Assembly (NCBI GenBank): GCA_029851415.1
Contig: CM056742.1
Coordinates: forward strand, 144,403,121-144,467,120
From: Eretmocerus hayati
Taxonomy: Eukaryota; Arthropoda; Insecta; Hymenoptera; Aphelinidae
Direction: 5' to 3'
Length of the DNA: 64,000 nt
The notes below the pieces were generated by a model. The model searched no databases, had not been told where the DNA came from, and saw only the letters and a list, made by a program, of their open reading frames with translations. The translations under genes were made by a program, and so were the position numbers. Below, in pieces: positions 1 to 13,897 of the stretch (positions within the stretch are counted from its first letter, which is position 1; the number at the start of each line of letters is the position of its first letter).

Positions 1-2244
1 AAGAGGTGCTCGAATTCGTGTAGTTTGCGCTGGTGCATGTTACCATCCACGTAGAAGTGCATCACTAGGCAGTATCGGAAGCAGTGCCAGTGGTAGTAGC
101 CTTGCATCATCAGTAACAACCGCCGATAATAATACCAGTCTCGAAGGAGAAATCCCTGCACCTTTTTCTAACCATCATCATGGTATGCGAGATGCAGCAT
201 TATTCCCTGGATACGAGGTTGCTGGAATTGTTGAAAGTTTAGGAGATGAGGTTGCAACCGAAGAGGATTGTGGTTTCGCTCTTGGTGACAGAGTTATTAT
301 GTACCCTCATGAAGCGATACCAAATGGATATGTTGAATATTTGGTCGTTCACGAACTCAAATATCTCATCAAGCTGCCTGATAGTATGCCACTTAGTGTA
401 GCTGCTATGCTGCCTGCTGGAGCACTTCTTGCTATGAACACAGTATTTGCTGCTCACGAGCACGTACAGGTACGTTTTATTGATAAATTAGTCAATGATA
501 CTGCTCGCACTGGTCTCTCAAATACTCACGATCGACCTTTGAATTTAAAATTTTCATATGGACAATGAGCGTACCGCTATTGTTGTAGCTATTTTTCAAA
601 TTCACTCGATCCTTTCTTTCTTTTGTTCTTTTCGAGCCATTCTTGCTGATGACGAGCGTCAATTAATTGTCACCTATTTGCAATTACTCACCGTATACAC
701 ATTATGAGTGTAATAATTTACGAGCCACGGAAAAACAAAAGTATTAAAGACATCGCTCATAATCGTGTTCATGCATCTACCGCATTTGCTAATCACTAAA
801 TCACTTGATCTTCGGGGGATTATTTCAAAAAGACACAGGTACTTAGAGAAGATTTCCTAACTTACGTTGGCTCAAAAAACTAAAACCGATGTATAGGAAT
901 GAAAAATGCTTCCCAGACTCTCAACACAATAGCCGTGGAATTTTGAAAAATTGTGTCTCTATGTAAGAAAATCGTTAGTACATGCTGTCAATTTTTTTTG
1001 CAGAACATACTGAAAGAACGCGGAGACAACAGCGAATGCAAGATCCTCATCGTCGGCACAGGTGGTTTGGCTCTGTGGGCCCTCAGAATCGCATCCTACT
1101 ATTTCACGAATATGAAGGACCGCGTTACGATTACAGTCGCTTCGCTCAAGGATGATGGACTCTTGATGGCTCAGGAGTTCCAAAGGTGAGCTGACACTTC
1201 AAAATTTTATTCTTTATAAATTATTTCATTTTGGGAAGCCGACTTTTTACATCGCGCCCGATATTTCGTGCTTATCTTGGATAAATGAGGCCGCGAGCAC
1301 AGATAGCAATCAGCTGTTGAGAAATGTTTTTCCATTTTGTATGTTCTTTAGACGTTATCTTGATAATCAAGTCAGATACGAGAAGTGATTATACGGATTC
1401 TTTACGCACGGTCATCTGTATATGATTGTTGTTTTCCTGCTGTAAAGTCGGAGAGAATCAAGTGGCACTTTGCCAGGCTGGTATTTTTCAATGATGAAGA
1501 TACAAAAAGTTGCTCTGCGATGATGAGCTTATTGCGAATAATCACTCGAAAAGGACGCCAAACAATTACTTTGATTGAACTTAATTGCTCGCTCATTACG
1601 TGCGGCACATTAAATTTGTCAAACTCTTGTTTTTCTCTCGCTTCCGAGATTGATCTAAATCGTGCTCAATCTTTAGATCGTCGACAATGATTATCGCTTT
1701 CTGACCTTACATAATGTTTCAACACGTGTAGCCGTGTCTATCTCCTTTTTTTCAAACAAGCGCTTCAAATGTTGAAAGTTGAGGTAAAAATGATTGATAT
1801 CTAATTTGAAATTTCCTCTATTTCAGGGTTAACGTAGTACAGTGGAACGAAGATCTGTACGAGAAACAGCTAATCGAGCGTACAATGGATGCTTGCGGAG
1901 GCCATGTCGACGTCGTAATTGACTTTGGTACCACATCTCGTAGTCTTCATCGCAGCATGCAATGCCTAAGTAAAGGTGGCGTCGTTTTTGTAAGCCGTGA
2001 AGTAGCCGATCGACTTCTTCCAAAATTCAGCCGTAGAGCCGAGGAACGTCAACAAAGTATAAAACCCGTCGAACAGGGTAGCCTCGAACAACTTCGCGAT
2101 CTCGTACAACTCGTTGGTTCGGGTGAAATTGAGCCACCACCACATACTGTTTATCCAGCCGAACAAGCACTCGATGTGGTACACAAGCTTTGCCATTCAG
2201 AAATTCAAGGCAGAGCTATCCTTCGTTTCTACCCGGCTGAGTAG
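1..2244 (+). CDS. Medium-chain dehydrogenase/reductase (alcohol dehydrogenase-like), 3' part of gene
   Basis: Partial gene; the 5' end lies outside the window. Exons are (<1)-469, 1004-1185 and 1827-2244, with donors gtacgt and gtgagc, acceptors cag, and a continuous frame (first full codon at base 2). The N-terminal part resembles the GroES-like fold of zinc alcohol dehydrogenases (RIRVVCAGACYH, then FPGYEVAGIVESLG, then GDRVIMYP). A Ser-rich stretch of about 40 residues is inserted after the first strand. Exon 2 holds the Rossmann NAD(P)-binding motif KILIVGTGGLALWALRIA. Exon 3 gives the second half of the cofactor domain and the usual C-terminal strand (GRAILRFYPAE, stop TAG). The family oxidises or reduces alcohols and carbonyls with NAD(P). 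The catalytic-zinc GHE motif reads GYE, so zinc-dependent activity is doubtful. The substrate cannot be told from sequence. Confidence 0.85.
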
Positions 2245-3090
2245 TCATCTTTGACTACTTTATGAATTTGTAAACCACCACCTTATTGTTCTCGTGATGA
2301 CCACGAAAATGACACAGATATATTGACCCGATTGTAGAGTCAATAATTCGTGCAAATGAGCTCTGATATCCGCTGCTGATGAAAATAGAGCGGATACAAG
2401 TCTCGGAGATGATACCTAATGTGCGCTCCAAGCACGCAACACTATATCCGTAGAATCAGTATTCGAGAAGCCTAATTTAGGTTCTTGTAATGCGGAACGA
2501 TTCCACCTACCGCACGTACTTATTACGTACTCAAGAAAAAAAAACAGGCAGTGCAAAATGATCTGCCTGATGTATTACTTCGGTTACAGTAACTCTCGTC
2601 CGAGTCATCTGTATACCGTTGATATATATGCTATTATTATGTGTAATACCGTTATGTTATTCACGTATGTCCTAGCAGTTTGCTTGTGATTTTACGATGA
2701 CGCTGATGATATTGCCGCTGCGACCCGTTGGCGCATCTCGAGTCTATTTTATGTGTACACCTCGAAAGACTGTTCGTTTTATTTTGTATTTATTTATACG
2801 TGAGCCTTATTCTACTTCTCGATCAATTATGCGCTCTTCTATATAATTCGTTACCCATTTTGTTACTTCTTTCGCGGTCTATCATTCTGTCGTATTTTCA
2901 TGTCTATCGATCTCTCTGTGTAGTTTTAGTTGTAGAATAGTCGAGCCGCATATTATTATAGAGCAACGATCGAAATACGCTCGATCGCGTATATAAGGCG
3001 TAGCCTGTTAGGTTCTAATCGTCACTTTGTAAAAGCCGTATCGTTCTCACGGCTGGTGTATTATAAACTGTACTCCACGTTGGATATTAC

Positions 3091-3096
3091 AATAAA
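3091..3096 (+). terminator. Poly(A) signal AATAAA of the dehydrogenase gene
   Basis: A canonical AATAAA lies about 850 bases after the stop codon at 2244. No other same-strand gene lies between, so it is the likely 3' end signal. The 3' UTR length is inferred. Confidence 0.4.
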
Positions 3097-3119
3097 TATC
3101 ATAGATACGTTTCTTTTTA

Positions 3120-5464
3120 TAAATGAGCTCAACATTTATTTTATCCACAATGCCTCGAACTTATATTGGTAGATACTTTGAAATTTTGCACGAAACTTTA
3201 TGCCGAAATAAATTAGAATGAACATAAACAGTAACAAGGAAAAATTATCTCGAGGAGAAACTGAGGAAATTACTCGACAAGAAATCCAACATCGTGACAT
3301 ATTTATTGACGGAACGAAAAAAGTTGCCACTGGACTGATTGCCCTAAACCAATGAGCATAGAAAAGAATTTCTTGAATGAAATTTTCGATACATACTGAA
3401 GAAACTCGAGTCTTTCTTAGCAACTCAAGATATTCATAAATAAATGAAAAGTAGAAGGATCATCGAAGCATCTACGCTAAATTCTTAATTCGAAAAAAGA
3501 ACTATTTACTATTCTTAAGTGCATAACCGTGGACGAGATATTGTGAACTATCAAAAAAAATGCAAAAAGGTAACTTTTGTACTTAGAAGAATGAATTTTT
3601 AGGGCATTAATTATTCGGAATGTTCATTTTAATCGTGGTATATTTTCTGTAACGTTTTATAGAGTATAATATAGTACAAAATATTGATACAAGATTTGGT
3701 TTACAAAGATAGAGTGGTATTTTATAAAAATTCAAGAAAGATTCACCCACTGGTTAAATTACAAACACCAGACATAAATTCATACAATGACACCATCTTC
3801 AATTACACTTCGTTTGTACTCAAATGCGATCTTGCAATGCAAATTCAGGGAGTATCAATTTCCAAATCGTGAGAGAACCAATTTAAATCGCAAAATTTGC
3901 ACGAGAGTTTCTTGTACTTCTGTCGAGTGTCATCCTTTTATTTTTTAATAATACCAATGTGACGTCTGGCCATTATGGGACATGAGAATCAGTTTCACCC
4001 ACGTGTAACGAGGGAAAACTATCTTCCGTGGCTCGAAAAGGCTTCATGTCCGAGGTGCATACACTATTTTATGGTATTAGTCGGACTAAAGGCCAACTTT
4101 CTGATTCAAACCGGGCCAATAATTGACGCTCAAGTCTCAATATGCTAAAGATGATGTTTTTTTGCGCGGCAGAAATGAGATTTTCTGACAAAAAATTGGA
4201 GACTAGCCCAACTGTGTTTTGTTTGATCGCAAAGTTTCTGATAATCTTGCATGATATTGAGTCGTTGAAAGTAAAATGTGTATTTTGTCTTGATTCGCAA
4301 TTTACAACGAGATTCAAGTAGATAGAATATTATAAAGGAAAGCACTAAAATTTCATTCCAAACCAGTTCTATGCAATCCTGTTTTTTGTTTATTGTATGC
4401 AGTACGTTGTTTTTTCGACGACAATACCATCTCAATGCTTCTAAGCAACAACTGGGACAGCTTTAGGTCCTCACGAACTGCATTCATGAAAGGTAGACTC
4501 GAGGGTAGACGATTCCAAGAAAGGTCAAAAGCCATACTTATGTTCATTGCTAATTCAGAAATGATTGCTCGATTCACAACATCCTGGGTTTTATGAACGG
4601 AAAACTTCTATTAAGAATACGCAAACAACTGATTCAGAAGAACAGCATGAGTGCGTATGTACGTCCCACTCAACATTATAAAATCGGAATCATTTTCGTC
4701 TTCCGCACTCTCCAATACTCATAAAGCTGGTCTAGACAGACACAACATCCCTTCGCGGATCATAAAAAGACCTCTTTGATCCCGGCCATGCTCTCGAAGG
4801 GTATTGATAAGATTTTATCACTCTCATTCAAACATTCGTTAACAATGTAACAACTCATTGAGATCTCAAGGCTTGCGTCATTTTGACAGTTTTCATGTAA
4901 CCATAGAACATAAAAAATTCAACATTCAAAATAAATTTCTTTTCTTCATGGCAATTTCGTCGATTCAACAATCCTATTCCTCGAACACTACTTTATATCG
5001 CAGGAGATGGTATTCAATAGAATAAAAATGAATCCTCTAGGATCAAATTCTGAGAATACGTGCATACATCAAAGCAAATTTGTAGAAAGTTCCAAGCTAT
5101 GACGCATTAAAAAAGCCTCCCTTTTAACAAATTTTCCACTAATTAGACGTTCATAAAATACAAAAAATCAAACATTGATTAAAATTTGATGAATATGTAC
5201 GCATTACCGGTTATGATATTTACAATTGTCGATTACATTAAGATTATGAGAGTACCCACAATGATTTTTTGATTAAGCCTCGGTTTTCGAGCATGGTCGA
5301 TGAGCGCAGTATAAATTTCAGGAAAGTATACATATTATAATGTAATAAAAAATAAAATCTATAGTAAATTCTCCAAGCTATCACAGATTCAAAGGGAATA
5401 CGTTGAAGTCACGAGGTAAGAAACCAAAACTATTTATAGAATTAATTAAGGCACAAGACCTGTC
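3120..5464. other. Intergenic spacer, no gene seen
   Basis: AT-rich spacer between two genes that end towards each other. Open frames are short (under 100 codons), lack domain-like composition and have no matching splice borders. I see no RNA gene or clear repeat. Confidence 0.5.
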
Positions 5465-8400
5465 TCAATGATTCAATTTCTTTTGATCACTAACATAATT
5501 ATATGGAACATACCCTTTCCCGCCGCTTCGGTTTTCTACTAACCACCATTGAGGATTATTCTTTTGATCGTGTTTCATCAAAACCTTCAACGCTTGACCT
5601 TCTGTGATGGACAACGTTCCAGGAAGTCCCGGCTCATGGAAGTCAAATATGGCATAGACAAACTGAAAATTAAAATTTTTGACATTGTTAAATATTATGT
5701 TGTATTTTATCCAATACTTGAGTATACTATATGTACACATACTTGATCTGGAAAATTCTCATATAACTGTCTAGTCTCAGGTTTTGAATCAACAATACTT
5801 TCGTAATTTGGTGGATTGTCGTTCTGCTCATCACTTGTATCAGAGGACAAGGAATGAAGATCAGCCGAATATCTCTTGGATGCTTCTTTCACGGGTGAAT
5901 CTAATAACATTAGATCACCTGAATTATCTGGAGTAACTGCTCTCGCAGTTTCTTCGATTAGTTTGGCTTCAACACTGGGCTCTAGATACTGGCTTTCCAT
6001 GAAACCTTTCATCGCTCCGCTATCCACAAACCATTTGGATGTATCGCCCATAGGGTTTTGAGTTTTGATGACACCAACGATGGTCCCTCTAGTGACGGAC
6101 AAATCAAGAGGGGTACCGCCCGATACAGACTTCGTTGCCACGTATAACTTATTAGGAGGGTAGTTCGCGATAACAGCTCTTCTGTGTACTTCGGATTGTA
6201 GGCAGTAATCCGGTGCGTTACCTTCCATTCTTGAATTTGTGCCTCCGTAACTCAAGCGACTTATTTGGTTGTAGAGCAAATTGTGATGAACTAAGAAAGA
6301 ATCTAATATATCTCCTATAGTAACTTCGCTTACAACCTGAAACATTATTTTTTTGTGGTATTAATAAAATGGAATGATCGATTCGTAATAATCAACAAAT
6401 AACTTACATCAGATATAAGTAAATATCTTTTCATTATTTTAGCGTTGTACAATTTTCGAGCATTGGTAAAGGCGCCGATACAATTATAGAGTATCGCAGT
6501 CGAGGCTTCTATGAATACTGGAAGTTCTTCCAATAACTGCTGATTCAAAGCTTCGTAATTGTTTTTTGCAGTGGTCAAATCTTCTGGCATCTATAAAAAA
6601 CACGTCAAATTTTGTTTAAAGGTTTTCTAGTTTAGAAGCCGGACACGAGGAAAACTAATTCTGTGCACATCAAGAGATAGAATATTTCGAATCGAGTTTA
6701 TGATGTTGCAGCTCGTTTCTAAGCGATCGGTTCTCTGTCTGAGCCACAGGCGGAGGTCAATCGCTCGGAAGTGGAGAACCTCATAAACGACGTGCGAATA
6801 CTATTTTCTTCAAATTAGTAAGCACCCAAACATCAGAAAATTGCAAAAACTCACATTTCTAGATATAGCTTTATCGTAATCGAGCATCTTATCGTGACGT
6901 TTGTTAATCAACAGTTCAGGGCCGGCAAGTAAAGTGATGAGACCATTCAATGGAACTATCACTCGTCTTTCGACGCATGACTGTAAGTCCTTGATAAATT
7001 TGGTTCTCATCAGGCTCCTTATTTCTTGAAGTCGCATGATCTCATCACTGCGGGCTCCGGTGAAATACTGATGCAATTGCTCGATGAGAACATCACCACA
7101 AAGGGTCTCACCATCCAAGCAGTAAATGCACTGTTCTACATCTTTCAAGAACTGTTTTGTACTCTTTTCGAGGGACGAAAAATCTTTGACTAATTCGTCG
7201 AACTTTGTGTCTACAGGTAAATTAGTCAATCCCAGAGTGGCCGAGACTTTTGCACTGAATCGAGACGATTTCTTTGCCACAGAGTGCATGTTCAAATTTG
7301 CCATTTTCCCAATCAATGTATTGTTGGAATGTAAGTATTTTGAAGCTAGTTCTTTTTTTCTTTTGTACTCATTGATATAACTAGCAACATCTGCCATGAC
7401 CTTAGAGGCTTCTTCAATCTTTGGTTTATCTGGGTGATCATCTGCAGTGCACTGAAATTGATGAAAGTAATTCATTGATTGGATAACCATATCAGGATGG
7501 CAAAACATGCAACAGATAAAGTTGTTTAGAAGTACCTTTGTGAGTTCATTCAAAATTAAAGGGTACTTCAATATCCTTTGAACTGGCTTTATGAGGACGG
7601 AATTCATGTCAAAGCAAGCAACTTGCATTCTCAACGTTTCAACTCCTTTTTCAAATATTTTCATGATTTCCCGATTATCTTCATACTAAAAACCAAGAAA
7701 CGATGTAGATGGAAATTTTTATGGGAATGCTGATATCTTGTGAGAAATGCATTTACCTTTTGAAGAAGAGCTAATGATGATTCATGATTATTACAATACC
7801 TTCCATAAGCAACACGCATTTTTTCTGCCATTTTCAAAAAGCATGGACCTACAGATTGGTAATCTTCGTCACAACCTTTCATTGCTCTTTGAATCAGTTC
7901 AAGTAATTCCTCAGCTACTGCTGTAATTTCGGAAATGTTACAAAATAAAGTTGTAACATCAACGCCTTTTGATTCTAAAAAACTGGGATTGTGTAAATTG
8001 AATGTTTCATAAGTCATCTTCAGATCTCTAATGTAGTCTTTCTCTGTTAAGTATAATTCTGTAATGACGTTTTGTCTTTGGTCAGCTTTCTTCTTTCGTA
8101 CAAGAGTGCCATCATTACATTCTTCTCTGATAGGCTCAATCTGGCTGGTCTGTTTTTGCAGAGGTATTCGCCCAGGTGATGGGGCAGGAGGAGCTGGTCG
8201 ATGTGGTTCTGATAATCTCTTAGATTTATCAGTCTCTCTTACATTTTCATCCTTATCTTCATTTCTAAGTTCAACAGCGTCCTCAATGGCATCATGAAAA
8301 ATTTCATCCTCAACATCGAAATCTTTGGTCAAGTAAGTTCTTGGGCATAAACCAGTTTCATTTTTTTCATTTTTTACCATAACCCAATCAGCATTAGGCA

Positions 8401-9971
8401 TTTCTACAACAGTAACTATTTCTCCCTCTGCTACACTCAGATCACCTTTCATTTGAGGATCGAACCTATACTCGACCTTAACTTGATTGCCTGGCTGTAA
8501 GTCATCTTGAGTTTGTGATGAATCTTCTTGACTAGAATCATCACTTACTTCAGGTAGGTTTATGATGATATTAGCATATGAGATTGGAAAAATACCCTTG
8601 GTGCCTTTGATTATCCCTTCTGCCCACTCATTATCAATATACTTGATTAATTCTACAACTTCTCCGGTTTCAAAACTCAACTCATTGGGAAATTGGGCCT
8701 TGAATGGATATAATGTTATTGCATACGGTTTTAAATCTAAGGGATGATAATCTGTAGGAGAATCAATCCCAGATGCTGAGTCAGGAAACAAGTCTTCATA
8801 ATTAGGAGCAGGATCTTCATATCTCAGATGGTCATCATTTGAATAGCTTTCACCAAAATCTTTGTAAATTCTGTCTGCTGATGCAGCTTGCCCTTGGTAA
8901 TTGTTGTCCATTATTGGTTGGTTTGAATGATTCATAATGGTTGTGTCAACTTCATCATTATTCAAGTCTGCTTGGTATACAATGAATCCTTCTGGAAATA
9001 TTCCCTCTTTTCCATTTTCCTTGTGACCTCGACACCAGCCATCTTCAAGAACCTCCACAACAGTCACAATTTCTCCCTCTAGTAGATCAAGTTCCTCAGG
9101 TAATTGAGCTGATAGATTAGCTTTCACCTTTGCTTTCTTTCTAACTTTCCTGTTTTGCTGGACTTTCTATATCAACAAAGAGTTTTTACTCAAGAGCTCA
9201 ACCCTTAAAAGTGTGAGATCGTAGTGATTTTATTACCTTTAGCACAGTTGAGTCTACCTGCCACACGTAAGATGCTGGGAATATTCCTTCTCGTGGTCCA
9301 ATGTGTCCGGTCAGCCAAGCAGATGATGTTTCCACATTGCCAATGATCAGCTCTCCTGTAGATTCAACATTAATATCATCAAAGTTGATAAGTGACAGGG
9401 ATCAAGCAAACAATTTCTAACCTTGCCCGAATGACAAATCTCCTGGTTGCTCTCCTTTGAATGTTGCAATTGAAACAAATAACGATTCATTGTCATTTAT
9501 TTCAGGCAAATCAACCTTAAGCAGACGATTGGTGGGGAATTTTCCAATTTGTTTATGTGACTGTCCATAGCACCAATGTTTGTCAATGACTTTGTGTACC
9601 TAAAATTGTATCAAAATGGGTGAAGAATGAATTATTTTCAAAAAAAAAACAAAACATCTCAGAGGTTTTGCATTCAAGCCTCATAATTTTGATAAAGCAG
9701 TATGTATTTACTTTTCCCTCACTTTCACAATTTAAATTGTTGGGATATATTTGTAGGTTTGTTTCTTCTATTTCCAAAAGAATTGATTCAAAACTTTCTT
9801 AATTTCACACAAATGTCAAGAATGAAACACCCACTAGAAAGTTTTGTAGAGGTTAGTTTATTACAATTTCGTTTTACTCACCAAGAAAAACTCTCCTTTG
9901 TTGAGGCTCAGCTCGCCATCCACCGTAGTGAAGAAATCGTTTAATACTTTAGCCAATGTGCCTGATTCCAT
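5465..9971 (-). CDS. DNMBP: Dynamin-binding protein / Tuba-like Rho GEF (SH3-DH-BAR-SH3)
   Basis: Complete model in nine exons, read from high to low: 9971-9882, 9599-9422, 9355-9237, 9166-7757, 7685-7536, 7451-6855, 6590-6408, 6336-5743, 5662-5465. Every junction keeps frame and has GT..AG borders; the product is 1172 residues. Domains: five SH3 domains near residues 5-59, 69-123, 143-194, 276-330 and 357-409; a DH (RhoGEF) domain at about 490-682 (ITELYLTEKDYIRDL, then IKPVQRILKYPLILNEL); a BAR domain at about 700-905; two more SH3 domains at about 961-1029 and 1108-1166. This order is that of DNMBP/Tuba, a Cdc42 exchange factor that binds dynamin and actin regulators at membranes and cell junctions. 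Vertebrate Tuba has four N-terminal SH3 domains; five are seen here. The start was chosen because MESGTLAKVLNDFF leads straight into SH3 number one. Confidence 0.93.
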
Positions 9972-10144
9972 CTTTGATACGTTAATCCTCTGACAACACC
10001 CGACACCCACCAGCTGATAACAGACGACTGACACCCAAACACCACCAAATACTCCACCCACATCAACCCACACCACTTCATTCAGAAATTGCGTTCTTTG
10101 CTCTGTGCATGCGGTGAGTGAGAGTGATTGCGCCGGCGCGGCGT

Positions 10145-10198
10145 CAATCCAATATCCAATTCCAATCCAAATCCCAAATCCAAATTCCAAGTCCAATA
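10145..10198. repeat. CCAAT/CCAAA-like low-complexity stretch upstream of DNMBP
   Basis: Degenerate repeats of the hexamer type ccaatt/ccaaat run for about 50 bases some 170 bases before the DNMBP start codon. This could be 5' UTR or promoter sequence. Its function is unknown. Confidence 0.4.
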
Positions 10199-10434
10199 AG
10201 TAAAGTTAAAGCCAAACGAAAAACCAAACCAAATCGTTCCAACTTGACTGATCATCAAAAATAATTAGAAAAAATGAGATAAGATCTTTCAAACTGTTTT
10301 TTGATAAAAAAAGGAAGACAAGATATCAGTCTAAGATTTTCATACTTTGAGGTGATTGTATGCTGTGAGGTGTTCGATTAAAAGAAAATTCATTAGTGTT
10401 GAACGAAAATCGGTTGAACGCACATGAATGTATG

Positions 10435-11503
10435 TACAGTACATATACCTTCCAAAATTAATGGATCATCACTAAATCTATAATAACTTCGAACCCCGTT
10501 CATCGTATAAAAATTTTGAAAAAAGGATCTTGAAGATCACAAAAAATCTATCGATTCATATGTTTTAAATATTTTTCAAGTGCTTTTTAAGTACCCGTAA
10601 TCGACATTGAAAATCTAAAAAAATTCTTCTTCCGGGGATCACCTACAACTTTGACGGGAAAGGTCGGATCACAAAAATTCTTACGTAATCTTGTAGCTCG
10701 TTTCAAAACCTACAATTTCCTTTTTTGGAAACTTTCCTGTACGACCTTTCCTGTCCGAGTACGGTGCTTAGAGAGAGAAGTGTGTATAACATTGGCTGCT
10801 GATGGAGATCCCGAGTCTGGCACCTGTTTCATTTCGTCTTGCCTCTATTCTAGTGCGAAAACTCATCAAAAAAATATCACTCTACATGATTTTGACGTAA
10901 AATGATCTCATCTTTCAGAAAAATGTATCAGATTTTGTCTCAGATTTGAGGTGACAACGATTTTTCAAGTTTTCTTATGAAAATTGACATATTCCGTGTT
11001 TTGGCCGTCCATACTATATTTGAGACAAAATCTGATAGAATATTCTGAAAGATGAGATCATTTTACTTCAAAATCATGTGGCGTGATACTTTTTTGATGA
11101 ATTTTTGCACTAAAACAGAGCGAGGGCAAATGAAACAGTTGCGTGAATCGGTATCTCCATAAGCAGCTCGAAGCTCGTTACTCGGCCAGGACAGGTCGTA
11201 AAGGAAACTTGAAAAAAAAGGAAATTGTAGGTCTCCAAACGAGCTACAAGATCCCGTTTTTTTGTGATCCAACCTTTCCCATCAAAGTTGTAAGTGATCC
11301 ACTGAGGTAGAATTTTTTCTAAATTTTCGATGTCGATTACGAACACTCAAAGAGCACTTTAAAAATATTTGAAACACATGAATCGATAGATTTTTTGTGA
11401 TCTTCAAGATCCCTTTTTCAAAATTTTCATACGATAAAGAGGTTTGAAGTTATCATAATTTAGTGAGACCACGCATGATCCATTAATTTTGGAAGGTACT
11501 GTA
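10435..11503. mobile_element. Foldback (palindromic) non-autonomous element, 1.07 kb
   Basis: The two halves are diverged inverted copies of each other. The left end reads acagtac...ccttccaaaattaatgg and the right end ccattaattttggaaggtac..tgt. Matching pairs continue inwards, for example the tatcgattcat / atgaatcgata blocks, and the halves meet near 10965. There is no coding capacity: the short frames inside are the same arm read on both strands. No clear target-site duplication could be fixed. Probably a foldback or MITE-type DNA element. Confidence 0.8.
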
Positions 11504-13840
11504 TGGTTGACAAAATTTGACCTATTATGAATTTACGAAGAGGCAGGAAAAATCTCGATCCCAGATAAAATTCAGCTGATGGATAGGACAAAACTATTTG
11601 AACAGAAAACTTCCCATCTTATACTATGGAACATTTACGAGAAATTGGCTCAATGTCAGTGTCGACATTTTAAATAGGGGTTTGATTAGTTGATGTGGAG
11701 CCTTTTCGGTATCATTAATGTAAAGCTTGGATAATATGGGAGTTTTATGATTATTTAGCTCAGGAGGCACGTAAGGTCGAGTTTCGCAAATCCCATAACA
11801 TTTTCTCCAGTTGAGTAGATTTTGGATTATAAGATACTCGTGATGAAAATCGTAGAAAGAAAAAGGTCTCTAAAGTTTGATGTACTCTTCTTGTATCATC
11901 GTTGATTATTAGAGGCAATTATTCGCCTTAGCCTAGTCGATCGATTTAAGGATTACCAGAGTTGATTGAATTGGTCACTCTTTCAATTGTACTCAATTGA
12001 GATTTTATGGAGATGATCTCATCTTAATCCATTATCTCAATCTGCCAACCCTGCCACGGCCGTATTTTGTAATCTTTCTGCACCAGAAGCTGGGGACTCG
12101 AAGACGTCAACAAAGAGGATGTTGTGAAATTTTTGAAATTTTTGTTTACCGATAATTTTGACTTGAACATGGAAAATGTAATAAATTTCATGAAACTAGC
12201 CATTTGTTTCTCAACAGAGTCTCTGCAAGCGATTTATTATTCAATGTGTTGTATCTCCTTGACATGAAAATTTGAGTTCAATTTTTGAAATGTGCCGGAC
12301 TTGTAAAGTACAATTTTTACACTGGTGCGAAGTTCCATTTATAGTGTGTGTGATTTCGAGTACTTATAGCAATAAGTTTTCTAAGCTATCGCCAACCTAC
12401 GGCACACAATTAGCTAAAATTACAAACAAGCAAACTCTACCTATGTCTTTTCAGAAGATGAAACGCGTGGATTATTAGTAAATGACTTGTTGTTTATAGG
12501 TTTTGAATAAAGCGAGGCTTTTAATTCCGTGTTACCAAATGCATGCTTACACAAAATTGTTCGTTCTTTCCTCACGCTCATTTTATGGGATTGTCGTTGG
12601 AAATTCTTGTCATTGTGATTAGAATTTTTCAAATCATTAGGATTATGAGAAAATTCTACACATTAAATCTGCCGGAAATAATAGTTTTAACGTAAAAAAT
12701 TCCAACAAATCATTTCGAATGATCCACAATCTCCTGTCATTAAATTTGATGCGCGTTTGAATGAGCTCACAATGATTAATTTCCGATCTAAACTTGTTGA
12801 AATGGAATTCCTAATTGTGACCTGAATGCCTTCTTCAAAACTTCAAAAAAGGAATAAGTAGGTGAAGTCGTCTGGTTTTATTTGAGTAATTGACGGCGAT
12901 GGCCATCATTCGTTGATCGCGATAAGAAGTTGTAGAGCTATCGTAAAATTTCGATGTCAACCAAAATAAACAATTTTTACATTTTTAAATCTGTCTTGTT
13001 TGCAATTAAGTCTCAGAATTCAGACCTTGATTCAGACGCTCCAATATGAAATCCAAGATAATTCCGAAATGAAATCTAACTGAAAGGTATCATAAAAAGG
13101 GTGAAATTCTGAGAACCTGATTAATTCTGAAAATGATTATTTTAATACTGCAATACACTTTTCAAAGTCAACATCATTAAACATGAAAAATTTCAACGAC
13201 ATGGTGTCGGTTCAGATAATGAATGAATCTTTTCCTAAAGAGAGTTCAAATGTAATAAAATTGAGATATGGATTAGCTGAAGTTGAAAACCGAATGCAAT
13301 GAGATTGAGAGCGCCGTTACAAGTCTCAATTAGGGTATTTTGGAAGCTGTATAGCCTCGGTCTTAATTTTAACACATCCGAATGGGCGAAGTCAATGTAA
13401 AGAGAATAGTCGGATTTGCGCTGTACAAAATCTGTTAAGATAATAAGTTGTTTTACGAGTCCAATAACTTGTGGAATAATTATCAATCTAAGCAAGCAAT
13501 GTGTTCAAATGTATTAAGGTGCGCATCATTCCTAAGAGAAAGGTTAAAGAGAACAATTTCGAGCTCATTGACTCACCTGATGATGATGAGGAATATTAGT
13601 TAATCACCGATCGGGCTCATATTATTATTTTCTTCTTCAGAGGATATGGAATGAGAGCTTCGTTTAAATGAAGAAATGATAAGGAAAAGATCGTTACTTT
13701 TTCAAAATTACTTTTCAGCAATTCATTAATTGTCGTATTTGTAATGATTCAGATTCTGTAGCGAGCAGAGAAAAGTAAGATACACTTTCTAAAGTGAGAA
13801 TTGAGGTTTTAATTTTAATGAGGAAAACGTTTTTCCATTA
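11504..13840. other. Non-coding spacer between foldback element and protease locus
   Basis: AT-rich sequence with only short frames (up to 86 codons) and no domain signal. I see no strong inverted repeat or RNA gene. Confidence 0.45.
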
Positions 13841-13897
13841 CTCTAACCTAAAAATGCCGCGTTTAAATAGGATTTTAGGGTTCTCGTAATGAAAAAA

